DNA of 64,000 bases. Origin: CAVXHV01 sp963761445 (GTDB lineage Bacteria > Planctomycetota > Planctomycetia > Isosphaerales > Isosphaeraceae). The translations under genes were made by a program, and so were the position numbers. A model generated the notes under the pieces. That model was not told the DNA's origin, did not search any database, and saw only the letters and a program-made list of their open reading frames with translations. Of this stretch, positions 8,735 to 17,573 are shown one piece after another. Each line of letters starts with the position of its first letter. Position 1 is the stretch's first letter. The DNA is taken from assembly GCA_963761445.1 (NCBI GenBank), contig CAVXHV010000018.1:62001-126000 (forward strand). Reading direction: 5' to 3'.

Positions 8735-11653
8735 ATGTCGACCCTAGCATCCAGCTCAGTCGTCCGGCAGATCGAAGCCCTCTTCGAGGGCCGCTCCGTG
8801 GCCGGCCTCTCCGACCGCCAGCTTCTCGACCGCTTCACGGCCCGGCGAGACACCGCCGCCGAGTCCGCGTTCGCCGCGCTCGTACTCCGTCACGGTCGGC
8901 TTGTCCTTGGCGTCTGCACGGAGCTGCTGCACGATCGCCACCTTGCTGAAGACGCATTCCAGGCGGTTTTCCTGATCCTGGCTCAGAAGGCGCACTCGAT
9001 CCGCGATGCCGATCTGCTTGGGAACTGGCTCTACGGCGTCGCCCTCCGCACATGCCGGCATGCCAGGGCCCAGCTCGATCGCCGTCGCAAAAACGAGGAG
9101 GCCGCCCAGATGTCAAGCGCTGTGTCGAGCGTTGCCGCCCCGTCAGCCGAGGAGGTTTTCCTCAGCGGTGAACAAGCCGAGATGCTCCACAACGAGATCG
9201 AGCGTCTGCCGCGCGCGTTCCGGCTACCGGTCGTCTTGTGCTACCTCGAAGGGCTCACCATCCACGAAGCCGCCCGCCGGCTCCGCTGTTCACACGGAAC
9301 CCTTCGCAGCCGGATGGCCCGCGCCCGTGAAAAGCTCAAACGTGCTCTCACCCGGCGCGGTGTCGTCCTGCCCGCTGCTGGAATTGCCGCGTCCCTTTCC
9401 GCGCGTTACGCCTCGGCGTCGGTGTCATCCCACCTGTGCGAAATGACCACACGTGCCGCAATCCGGTTCGCCGCCGGAGCACCAGCCGCCTCCCTGGCGG
9501 CGGCCCTGGCCCACGAGGTGCTGCGTTCCATGCTGGCGACAAAGCTCAAACTGACCTTGCTGAGCATCGTCTTGCTCAGCACCATCGCCACCGGCGCGGG
9601 GTACGTGAATCACCGGCTCGCAATCGAGGAGCAACGCCTGACACCCCCGTCGGGCAGGATGCAAAGGCTCATCGCGCCAAACGAGCGTCCCCCGCCAACG
9701 CCTGACTCACCGCTGCCGCCAGGCCGCCTGACCGTGTCCGGTCGCGTGCTCGACCCCGCGGGCAAACCCGCCTCAGGCGTGCCCCTCGACATGATCGGCG
9801 TGCCTCGCTCTCCGGCTGCGGGAACCGACGTGGAAAAGGATGCCTTTGTGTTGCTCGGCCAGGCCACGGCCGACGGCGACGGCCGCTTCCGCATCGAGGC
9901 GGCGCGTGTCTCTTCGGCTCGCTTCCTCGACGTGTATGTCCTGGCTGGCGCTGCGGGCCCCGGCTCCGGCTTCGGATGTTTGCACGTCCACCCGGATTCC
10001 GGCCAGGCCACGCTCGACTTGCGCCTCCGCCCCGAGCAGCTTATTCGCGGCCGGCTGGTCGATCTGAGCGGTCAGCCCGCCGCGGGAGTCGAAGTGAGCT
10101 TCAATCGCGTGCCCAGCGTCTCACCCCTGGCCGGCGGCGCAAGCTTCGACACCTTTTACCCAGGTTTCGGCTATGCCTGGTCTCGGGTTCCGCGCGAGTT
10201 CCGCGCCTGGCCGAAGTCTGTCAAGACCGACACTCAGGGCCGGTTCACCCTCCCCGGCATCGGCCGCGGCCTCTCCGTCGTCCTTAGTGTTTCCGACCCC
10301 CGGTTTGCACAGCAGCGCTTCGACTTCCAGGCCGCCGATCGAGACCCGGCGAACGAGGTCACGCTCGCCCTCCACCCGGCGACGATCATCGAGGGCCGGG
10401 CCCTGGCCGCCGACACCCGCCGGCCGATCCCGGACGCCGTGATCTCCGTCCGGGCGAGCTTCGGCAACTTTGGCGGAATGTTCACGACCAAATTCCGGGC
10501 CGACGACGAAGGCCGGTTCAAGATCAGCCCGTACTCGGGTGACTATTTTCGCATGCGCGTCTTTCCCCCCGAGGGCCAGCCCTATCTCGCCCGCGAGCAC
10601 GAATTCGCGTGGACAAAGGGAGCCGTCAAGAAAGAGGTCGAGCTCACGCTCCCCCGCGGCGTCTTGATCCACGGCAACGTGACCGAGCACGGGACCGGCC
10701 GCCCCGTCGCCGGAGCCAGCGTCCAGTTCGTTCCGGTGAAGCCGCCCCCCGGCATCATCGATGGCTTCGAAGCCATCGTCAGGAGCAAAGACGATGGCTC
10801 ATTCGAGGTCGCTGTGCCGCCCGGCAAGGGACACCTGATGATCGTCGGGCCCACCCTCGACTTTATTCCCCAGCAGATCAGCGGCGGTTTGCTCTACGCC
10901 AGCGGTCAACCCGGCGGCTGGCGATTATACGCCCACGACATCATCGCCTACGAATCCAAGGTTGGTAACTCGTCTTTGACAATCTCCTCGACTCTGAACC
11001 CCGGCAAGACCTTGCGAGGCCGCCTGGCCGGCCCGTCGGGCGAAGAGGTCCACGACGCCGTGGTGCTGAGCCGGCAACAAATCGACCCCATCAACCTCAC
11101 GTGGCTTACACACCACTACAATCACACTCATCAAGGCCGGTTCGAGCTGCATGGCCTCGACCCCGACAAGAAATCGCCGGTTTATTTCCTGGACGCCGAG
11201 CACCGCTGGGGCGCCGCGGTCGAATTCTCGGGCAAGCAGGCTGGTGAGGAATTGACAGTCCGCCTCGAGCCCTGCGGCCAGGCCAAAGCCCGATGCGTCG
11301 GCCCCGACGGGAAACCAGTCGCCAAGCTCGAGTTGGGGCCATATTTCAGGTTGATCATGACCCCAGGATCGGCTCAAACCCGCTCGATCGATCGGGGCAG
11401 CCAGTTGGCAGCCGATGAGACGTGGGTGGCCAGCGTCGATCGCAAACAATACCTGCGTTCGCATGGCCCGGTAACCGACGCCGACGGTAGAATCACATTA
11501 CCGGACCTGATCCCCGGCGCGCCGTACCGCATCGTCGACTGGTCGCTCGCGAATGACATGAAGGGCTTGCAGATCCGCAAAGACTTCGCCGTCAAGCCCG
11601 GCGAAACGCTGGACCTTGGTGACATCCTGGTCGAAAAACCACAAACTCGGTGA
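8735..11653 (+). CDS. ECF sigma factor fused through a membrane segment to carboxypeptidase-regulatory-like domains
   Basis: 972 aa from ATG 8735, behind a strong GGAGG SD. Region 2: RHLAEDAFQAVFLILAQKAH and LGNWLYGVALRTCRHAR. Region 4: ERLPRAFRLPVVLCYLEGLT and ARRLRCSHGTLRSRMARARE. The linker VSSHLCEMTTRAAIRFAAG precedes one membrane segment at about 269-292 (LTLLSIVLLSTIATGAGY). Repeats begin LTVSGRVLDPAGKPASGV and the tail reads FAVKPGETLDLGDILVEKP. In sigma region 4 it is closer to the 432 gene than to the 5602 gene. The TGA overlaps a GTG that can start the DUF1800 gene, so the array may be co-transcribed with the DUF1800/DUF1501 pair. Confidence 0.85.
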   Translation: MSTLASSSVVRQIEALFEGRSVAGLSDRQLLDRFTARRDTAAESAFAALVLRHGRLVLGVCTELLHDRHLAEDAFQAVFLILAQKAHSIRDADLLGNWLYGVALRTCRHARAQLDRRRKNEEAAQMSSAVSSVAAPSAEEVFLSGEQAEMLHNEIERLPRAFRLPVVLCYLEGLTIHEAARRLRCSHGTLRSRMARAREKLKRALTRRGVVLPAAGIAASLSARYASASVSSHLCEMTTRAAIRFAAGAPAASLAAALAHEVLRSMLATKLKLTLLSIVLLSTIATGAGYVNHRLAIEEQRLTPPSGRMQRLIAPNERPPPTPDSPLPPGRLTVSGRVLDPAGKPASGVPLDMIGVPRSPAAGTDVEKDAFVLLGQATADGDGRFRIEAARVSSARFLDVYVLAGAAGPGSGFGCLHVHPDSGQATLDLRLRPEQLIRGRLVDLSGQPAAGVEVSFNRVPSVSPLAGGASFDTFYPGFGYAWSRVPREFRAWPKSVKTDTQGRFTLPGIGRGLSVVLSVSDPRFAQQRFDFQAADRDPANEVTLALHPATIIEGRALAADTRRPIPDAVISVRASFGNFGGMFTTKFRADDEGRFKISPYSGDYFRMRVFPPEGQPYLAREHEFAWTKGAVKKEVELTLPRGVLIHGNVTEHGTGRPVAGASVQFVPVKPPPGIIDGFEAIVRSKDDGSFEVAVPPGKGHLMIVGPTLDFIPQQISGGLLYASGQPGGWRLYAHDIIAYESKVGNSSLTISSTLNPGKTLRGRLAGPSGEEVHDAVVLSRQQIDPINLTWLTHHYNHTHQGRFELHGLDPDKKSPVYFLDAEHRWGAAVEFSGKQAGEELTVRLEPCGQAKARCVGPDGKPVAKLELGPYFRLIMTPGSAQTRSIDRGSQLAADETWVASVDRKQYLRSHGPVTDADGRITLPDLIPGAPYRIVDWSLANDMKGLQIRKDFAVKPGETLDLGDILVEKPQTR

Positions 11654-13032
11654 GATCCGCCGTGCCGAACCAAACCCCTTGGTCGCCCTACGAGCCAAGT
11701 GCAGCCGACCCCTGGAATCTCCGCAAGGTCGCCCACCTGCACCGCCGCGCCGGCTTCGGAGCCACGCGTGCAGAACTGCTCCGCGACCTCCAGGCCGGCC
11801 CGGCCCGCAGCGTCGAGAATCTGTTCCACCCACCCCAGCTCCCCACCGAGGCCCAGGAAGCAATCGACAGTCTGCGCCAGACCGCACGCACCTCGTCGAA
11901 CATCGAGCTGCTCAAGGTGTGCTGGCTCAACCGCATCCTCCACGGCCCCGACCCGCTCCGCGAGAAACTCACTCTCTTCTGGCACACTACCTTCGCCACC
12001 AGCAACAAGAAGGTCGAATCCGTCGCGCTCATGGACGGCCAGAACGAGACGCTACGATCAAACGCCCTCGGCAGCTTCGCCCCGCTCCTCGAAGCCATCA
12101 TTGCCGATCCCGCCATGCTCGTCTGGCTCGACGGTGGAACCAGCAGAAAGGAAAAACCCAACGAGAACTTCGCCCGCGAGTTCCTCGAGCTCTTCACCCT
12201 GGGTCCCGGGAATTACTCCGAGCGCGACATCCGCGAAGCCGCCCGCGCATTCACCGGCTGGGCTCGCCACGATGCACGCGGCTACCGCGAAACCCCCAGC
12301 TTCGTCCACGAGCCCGCGCAAATCAACAACGGAACGAAAACCTTCCTGGGCCAGACCGGCCCCTGGCAATCGGCCGACATCGTCCGCATCGTGCTCGATC
12401 GCCCCGAAGCCGCGACGTTCCTCGCCCAAAAGCTCTACCGGTTCTTCGTAGCCGAGGCCGATCCGCCGGCCCGCGAGCTGATCGAGCCCCTCGCCGCCGA
12501 AATCAAGTCGCATCACTTCGCCATCGGCCCGGTGGTCGAGATCATACTCCGCTCACGGCACTTCTACTCGCCCTTGGCGTATCGCACCCGCATCAAGTCG
12601 CCCGTCGAGCATAGCGCGGGTCTGGCCCGCATGCTCGAAATCCCTCGTCCCGCCTTGAACCCACTGGCTCTCTCGGCGGCCTGCGATGCGCAAGGACAGG
12701 AGCTCTTCGCTCCGCCCAACGTCGCCGGCTGGAGCGGCGGCCGGCACTGGATCAACAGCGCCACGCTCCTCGAACGAACCAACTGGTCGTCAGACGTCAT
12801 CTGGGGCCGCGCTGAAAACGGTCTCTCACCCTTTGATCCCATCGAATGGGCAGCGCGGTACAAGATCAAGGTCGACCAGATTGCCCAGGCTTTGATCGAT
12901 CTTCTGCTGCAAGACGACCTCGGCATGGAAGCCCGCCGCCTCACGCTCGAAGCCGCGCGCGGCAACAGCCCTCTTGCCCTGCGCAAGGCACTGCAGCTCC
13001 TCGCCAATTGCCCGGAGTTTCAACTGGCCTGA
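11650..13032 (+). CDS. DUF1800 domain-containing protein
   Basis: 460 aa from a GTG at 11650 overlapping the previous stop; GTG 11662 is an alternative start. Recognised by LHRRAGFGAT near the N-terminus, KLTLFWHTTFATSNKKVES, ENFAREFLELFTLGPGNYSE, AARAFTGW and FLAQKLYRFFVAEADPP, all typical of DUF1800. No signal peptide is evident. In planctomycetes DUF1800 genes regularly precede a DUF1501 gene, as here, 13 bases apart. The biochemical role is not established. Its position directly behind the membrane-sigma array is suggestive but not proof of a link. Confidence 0.9.
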   Translation: MRSAVPNQTPWSPYEPSAADPWNLRKVAHLHRRAGFGATRAELLRDLQAGPARSVENLFHPPQLPTEAQEAIDSLRQTARTSSNIELLKVCWLNRILHGPDPLREKLTLFWHTTFATSNKKVESVALMDGQNETLRSNALGSFAPLLEAIIADPAMLVWLDGGTSRKEKPNENFAREFLELFTLGPGNYSERDIREAARAFTGWARHDARGYRETPSFVHEPAQINNGTKTFLGQTGPWQSADIVRIVLDRPEAATFLAQKLYRFFVAEADPPARELIEPLAAEIKSHHFAIGPVVEIILRSRHFYSPLAYRTRIKSPVEHSAGLARMLEIPRPALNPLALSAACDAQGQELFAPPNVAGWSGGRHWINSATLLERTNWSSDVIWGRAENGLSPFDPIEWAARYKIKVDQIAQALIDLLLQDDLGMEARRLTLEAARGNSPLALRKALQLLANCPEFQLA

Positions 13033-13045
13033 TCTGGAGAGTACC

Positions 13046-14306
13046 ATGCACCCCACTCGCCGCGAAATGATCCGCCTCGGCCTCGGCTCTTCAGCACTGC
13101 TCGCCTGCGGGCAGACAGTCCCGTTGTTCTTGGCCCGATCGGCTGCGGCGTTAAGCGACGAGAAACAAGCCGCCGCACGCGGCCGGATCCTGGTCGTCGT
13201 TCAGCTCGATGGCGGCAATGACGGGCTGAACACCGTCGTACCCTATCGCGATGATGAATATCGCAAGCAACGACCTACAATTCAGATCCCGGTAGCCGAA
13301 ATCAAGAAAATCGACGACCACGTCGGGCTTCATCCGCAGCTCGATGCCTTCTCTAAGTTACTCGAGCAGAACCGGCTGGCCATCGTTCAGAGTGTGGGCT
13401 ACCCCAATCCGAACCGGTCGCACTTCGAAAGCATGGCCATCTGGCAAACGGCCCGGCTCGACCACGACAAGGCGGCTCCGGGCTGGCTCGCCCGCGCGAT
13501 CGACGACGCGCCCTGCCCCCCAGGGCGACGCGCCCGGTCTGCACATCCACGACGCGATGCCCCTGCCGCAATCGCTGGCTGGCGGCCGTCACGTGATCCC
13601 GTCGCTCGACCGCCTCGAACAGTTCCGCCGCCGCCTGGGTATGCCCTCCAGCGCCGGCCCCGCCGCGCAGGCCGAGGCGCTCGACCAGCTCGCCCGCCAA
13701 GACTCCGGCGCGAGTGGATCGCTGCTCCAGTTCGTCGAGCGCTGCTCCGTCATCACGTATGCCAGCAGCGCACGACTCGAGCGCCTGCAACAGAGTCAGG
13801 CATCTGCCCCATCAAACTATCCCGACTTTTACAGCCTCGCCCGTCGCCTTCGTGTGATCGCCCAGTTGATCAAGGGCGGCCTGTCGACTTCGATCTATTA
13901 CACGCACCTCGACGGCTTCGATACCCACAGCGCCCAGCTTCAGCAACACGCGCAGCTCATGCGCCACCTCGGCGTATCGCTCACGGCCTTTCTGGACGAC
14001 CTCGAGAAATCCGGCGAAGCCGACCGGGTGCTGGTGCTCGTCTTCTCCGAGTTCGGCCGCCGCCTGAATGAAAACGGCAGTGCGGGCACAGACCACGGCA
14101 CCGCGGCCCCAGTCTTTCTGCTAGGCCGCCCGGTAAAACCCGGTCTGCACGGCCCCTACCCCGATCTAACTCGCCTCGAAGACGGCGATCCTCGCCACGC
14201 CGTCGACTTCAGACGAATCTACGCAACCGTGCTAGACCGCTGGCTCTCCGTCCCCCACCGCCAGGTCCTCGGCACCCCCTTCGACCCCCTCCCCGTGCTG
14301 GCGTGA
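13046..14306 (+). CDS. DUF1501 domain-containing protein, single-base frameshift
   Basis: A reconstructed 419-aa protein starts at ATG 13046 with an arginine-containing, Tat-like N-terminus (TRREMIRLGLGSSALLACG). The first part carries the DUF1501 hallmark VVQLDGGNDGLNTVVPY and NRSHFESMAIWQTAR. At the C6 run 13516-13521 the frame moves by one, and homology resumes with LHIHDAMPLPQSLAGG, THLDGFDTHSAQLQQHAQL, VFSEFGRRLNENGSAGTDHG and APVFLLG to the TGA at 14304-14306. Removing one C restores one frame. A homopolymer sequencing error is the most likely cause. The protein is probably exported and forms a pair with the DUF1800 protein; function unknown. Confidence 0.85.
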
Positions 14307-14310
14307 GTAC

Positions 14311-14328
14311 GTTAGGCTTTAGCCTGAC
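14311..14328. terminator. Stem-loop between convergent genes
   Basis: GTTAGGC, loop TTTA, GCCTGAC forms a 7-bp stem with one G-T pair, in the 26-base gap between the converging DUF1501 and kinase-like genes. A bidirectional terminator fits the position. There is no long T-tract. Confidence 0.4.
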
Positions 14329-14332
14329 ATTC

Positions 14333-15925
14333 TCAATTCTCAACCAGCCCGAACCCGCGCAGCACATCAAGCGCGCCGTGCACCGCACGCTCCACCGTCC
14401 CGCCGGTATCAATCCACCGCGCCGCCGCCGCTGTTTCCGTCCCCAGCTCCTCCCACCGCCGCGCCAGAGTACTATGGATCGCCCAGTCCGCGTCAGAGAC
14501 GTCACCCTTCCGTCGCTCAAGCCGCTCGCGGACCAATTCCGCATCCGCACGACAAAGAATCAAGCACGCAGAAACTCCCCACCGCCGGCCCGCGTTCAGA
14601 AACAACCGCCGCCGTGCCTCACTGGAAAAGCTCGCGTCGATCAGCACGCGACCGCCTTCGAACAAGATTTCCCCGGCTCGGCGCAGACACTCTCGATACG
14701 TCCGATCGTTCCATTCGTCTGTATAGAACTCTTCGCCAATCCGCGTTTGACCCCGTCCGGACCCGCGCTTGCCAACTAGCTCCTTGCGGACCACATCCGA
14801 TCGGACAACCGAAAAGCTGGCTGCCTCCCTTATCTTGCGGGCCAAGGTCGACTTTCCACTTCCAGGTAGGCCCCCCACGAGGACCAGGCAAGGTTTGCGA
14901 CCCGGCGATTCCAGCTCGGATAATGCAAAGAGCCAGCGCGCCCGAGCACTCATTCGCGCCGTTACTTTCTCTCCCTCGGGTATCTCCGCCTCCGCGAGCT
15001 TCATCCCCTCAACCTTTGCCCGAACCGCCGCCCGATACGCCCGATAGAACGGCAGCAATGCACGCCCCTCTTGATCGCCGGATGCGTGCAGATAAGTCTC
15101 CACACACGTCACGGCCAGGTCGCCGCGGCCCTCAACAGCGAGCTCCATGGCCAGAAAGGCAACCTCTGCGATCGGGTCGGCATGGCGAAACCGTTCGCCG
15201 AATTCGATGCAGTCAACCACCACCCAATCGTCCGGTGGCCGTTTCTCGGGGAACCAGTAGACGTGATCGAGGCGCAGGTCTCCATGCGTGTCGCGAGGAA
15301 CACCTCGAGCTGCACGACCTGAAATCATCTCGTGCAACTGCGCCAGGGCAGCCTCGGTGAGGGCCTTCAATCGTTCGTGGGTCGACCTGCTCACCGTCAC
15401 GCCCACCTGATCGGCCGACTGTTCAAAGTTCTCCCGCGCGTTCCGCGCGACCGCGTCGAACGAACCGCCCAGTGCGACCTTCGCCCCACCCTCCGCGCCG
15501 GCGTGAAACCTCGCAAGCCTACGCGCCAGCTCGCCGATCGAATCACCGTCGACTTCGCCACGTTCCACCTTGGCCCCGAGCGTGTCCGAGTCTGCCAATC
15601 GCTCCATCTTGACAGCCCATTCGACGACGTCGCCTGTACCCTCCATCCGGATGTTTGAGCCATCACGCGTAACCGGCACCACCCCCAGATACACAGAAGG
15701 CGCCAGCCTGCGATTCAATCGCACTTCTTCGTCGCAAAAATGTCGGCGACGCTCGAGCGTGGTGTAGTCGACGAAACCAAGGTCCACCGGCTTCTTGATC
15801 TTGTAGGCATGCCGGCCCGCCAGAAACACCAGCGAGATGTGCGTCTGCCGCAGCTCCACCGAATCGACCGGCTGCGGATAGGCCGACGCGACAGATAGGC
15901 CCTCGATCAATTGCTGAAGCTCCAT
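14333..15925 (-). CDS. Bifunctional aminoglycoside-phosphotransferase-like / P-loop kinase protein
   Basis: 530 aa from ATG 15925 (MELQQLIEGLSVASAYPQPV), preferred over an upstream in-frame TTG at 16021. The N-terminal about 330 residues resemble the APH/choline-kinase-like fold, with AYKIKKPVDLGFVDYTTLE, the catalytic-loop-like PRDTHGDLRLDHVYWF and DCIEFGERFRHADPIAEVAF. The C-terminal part has a Walker A motif (VLVGGLPGSGKSTLARKI) and is a zeta-toxin/AAA-type kinase domain. This two-domain arrangement is a widespread uncharacterised family; the substrate is unknown, and antibiotic resistance should not be assumed. It is divergent from the AMP nucleosidase gene. Confidence 0.8.
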   Translation of the reverse strand: MELQQLIEGLSVASAYPQPVDSVELRQTHISLVFLAGRHAYKIKKPVDLGFVDYTTLERRRHFCDEEVRLNRRLAPSVYLGVVPVTRDGSNIRMEGTGDVVEWAVKMERLADSDTLGAKVERGEVDGDSIGELARRLARFHAGAEGGAKVALGGSFDAVARNARENFEQSADQVGVTVSRSTHERLKALTEAALAQLHEMISGRAARGVPRDTHGDLRLDHVYWFPEKRPPDDWVVVDCIEFGERFRHADPIAEVAFLAMELAVEGRGDLAVTCVETYLHASGDQEGRALLPFYRAYRAAVRAKVEGMKLAEAEIPEGEKVTARMSARARWLFALSELESPGRKPCLVLVGGLPGSGKSTLARKIREAASFSVVRSDVVRKELVGKRGSGRGQTRIGEEFYTDEWNDRTYRECLRRAGEILFEGGRVLIDASFSSEARRRLFLNAGRRWGVSACLILCRADAELVRERLERRKGDVSDADWAIHSTLARRWEELGTETAAAARWIDTGGTVERAVHGALDVLRGFGLVEN

Positions 15926-16068
15926 GACGATGCCTCGGTCTGTTTTCCTGGGTCGGTCTAGGCCGGACGTGCGACGATCCCTTACTATATCGACCTTGCG
16001 GCTTGCGCCACGATTGAGCAAGCGACTGCCGGCTCGAGCCGCGCGAGACTTCCGCGAGTGCCACGATC

Positions 16069-16869
16069 GTGAAAACCAAAGCCGAAATCGTGCGAGATTG
16101 GCTGCCGCGGTACACCGGGCGCTCGCTCGAGGAATTCGGTCAGTTCATCCTGCTCAGCAACTTCATCAAGTACGTCGAGATGTTCGCGGAGCGATTCGGC
16201 GTCGAGGTCACGGGCCGTGACCACCCCATGCAGTCCGCCACGGCCGAGAACTTGACGATCCTCAATTTCGGCATGGGCAGCGCAATGGCGGCCACCGTGA
16301 TGGACCTGCTCGCGGCCGTCGAGCCCAAGGCCGTGCTGTTCCTGGGCAAGTGCGGCGGCCTCAAGAAAACCAAGGTCGGCGACTTCATCCTGCCCATCGC
16401 CGCTATCCGCGGTGAAGGCGCCAGCAACGACTACATGCCCCAAGAGATTCCGGCGCTTCCCTCATTCCGCCTCCAGCGTGCCGTCTCGACCATGATCGTC
16501 AAGCACGGCTTCGACTACTGGACCGGCACCGTCTACACCACCAATCGCCGGGTCTGGGAGCACGACCAGGAATTCAAGGAATATCTGAAGAAGGTGCGCG
16601 CCTCGGCGATCGACATGGAGACCGCCACGATCTTCATCGTCGGTTTCGTCAACCACATCCCCAAAGGCGCGCTCCTCCTCGTTTCCGACAGCCCGATGAC
16701 TCCCGAAGGAGTCAAGTCCAGCCGAAGCGACAAGGCGGTCACCGAGCGGTTCGTCCGCAAGCACCTCGAAATCGGAATCGACTCTCTGATCGAGCTGCGT
16801 GATTCGGGCGCAAGCGTCAAACACATGCGGTTCGAATCCGGCGACGATGACAAGTCCGCGCGCTGGTGA
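16069..16869 (+). CDS. amn: AMP nucleosidase, short form
   Basis: 266 aa from ATG 16069. Matches the short AMP nucleosidases of the nucleoside phosphorylase superfamily: RDHPMQSATAENLTILNFG, PKAVLFLGKCGGLKKTKVGD, FILPIAAIRGEGASNDYM, the substrate-binding SAIDMETATIFIVGF and LLLVSDSPMTPEGVKS. The predicted reaction is hydrolysis of AMP to adenine and ribose 5-phosphate in the cytoplasm. It lacks the extra N-terminal domain of the long E. coli-type enzyme. A DUF2127 gene follows after 27 bases on the same strand. Confidence 0.9.
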   Translation: MKTKAEIVRDWLPRYTGRSLEEFGQFILLSNFIKYVEMFAERFGVEVTGRDHPMQSATAENLTILNFGMGSAMAATVMDLLAAVEPKAVLFLGKCGGLKKTKVGDFILPIAAIRGEGASNDYMPQEIPALPSFRLQRAVSTMIVKHGFDYWTGTVYTTNRRVWEHDQEFKEYLKKVRASAIDMETATIFIVGFVNHIPKGALLLVSDSPMTPEGVKSSRSDKAVTERFVRKHLEIGIDSLIELRDSGASVKHMRFESGDDDKSARW

Positions 16870-16896
16870 ATCTCGACCGACGGAGCAAACACTAAC

Positions 16897-17382
16897 ATGC
16901 ACCTTCCCTCGCGCAGCGGTTATCTCGGTTTCCGGGTGATCGGCTTCCTGAAACTCGCCAGCGGCCTGCTCGCCGTCGTCCTGGGTTTGGTATTCGTGCG
17001 GTTTGTGAGCCGTAATCCGGGTGAGTCCATCGAGCGCTGGAGCGCCCACCTTGGCCTGGATCCGCATAACCATTTCATCAATCTCATCATCTCCACACTG
17101 ACCGGCATCGACCGAACCCGGCTTCGCGCCATCCAGGCCGGCACGTTCTTTTACGCCGCTCTGCACCTGATCGAAGGCATCGGGCTCATCCTCGAGCGCG
17201 ACTGGGCTGGATATCTCGTCGTGCTGGCCACCAGCTCGCTCATCCCATTCGAGATCTACGAGATCATTCAGAAACACAGCTTGGTCCGGATCGCCGTTTT
17301 GATTGCAAACCTCGCGATCGTCGCCTACCTGGCCGTCCAACTGCGCAAACACCACGCCGCCCGCAAAAAACCGGCCGGCTAG
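16897..17382 (+). CDS. DUF2127 family membrane protein
   Basis: 161 aa from ATG 16897. Opens with LGFRVIGFLKLASGLLAVVL and has about four hydrophobic segments, including ALHLIEGIGLILERDWAGYL, the signature stretch of DUF2127. The short basic tail (RKHHAARKKPAG) is probably cytoplasmic. It may share a transcript with the AMP nucleosidase gene, and a terminator-like repeat follows its stop. No function is known for the family. Confidence 0.8.
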   Translation: MHLPSRSGYLGFRVIGFLKLASGLLAVVLGLVFVRFVSRNPGESIERWSAHLGLDPHNHFINLIISTLTGIDRTRLRAIQAGTFFYAALHLIEGIGLILERDWAGYLVVLATSSLIPFEIYEIIQKHSLVRIAVLIANLAIVAYLAVQLRKHHAARKKPAG

Positions 17383-17392
17383 CGGCGAGAAC

Positions 17393-17430
17393 CCCATAGT
17401 CGCCCTTCGCTCCGCGAAGGGATTCTTCTT
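17393..17430 (+). repeat. Interspersed repeat, copy 1 (terminator-like hairpin)
   Basis: A 38-base unit that begins CCCATAGTCGCC, contains the stem CCCTTCG-CTCCG-CGAAGGG (17403-17421) and ends ATTCTTCTT. It recurs at 21182-21219 and, inverted and more divergent, at about 33604-33645. Copies 1 and 2 lie shortly after gene ends. Hairpin plus T-rich tail suggests an intrinsic terminator that has spread as a repeat. Translated by chance it reads IVALRSAKGFF. Confidence 0.6.
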
Positions 17431-17573
17431 ACGGCGCAAAGCAGTGAGCAAATCAAGCTCAGTGACGTTTGATTCACTCGAACCCGATAAGCCGAGTCCG
17501 TGTCAACGTCGAGGATGATTCTAGCTCACCAAACCGTCCACGTTTCTCAGTGCCCGCTAGTGGAACGACGCCG

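Noticed and set aside
11616..12614. 332-codon plus-strand frame overlapping the DUF1800 gene
   Set aside because: Out-of-frame Arg/Pro-rich translation; the DUF1800 frame carries the family motifs.
14333..15925. Antibiotic-resistance call for the APH-like protein
   Set aside because: The P-loop kinase fusion belongs to a widespread uncharacterised family; no resistance-specific feature is visible.
16462..17451. 329-codon minus-strand frame opposite amn and the DUF2127 gene
   Set aside because: No recognisable motif, while the plus-strand genes have clear families.
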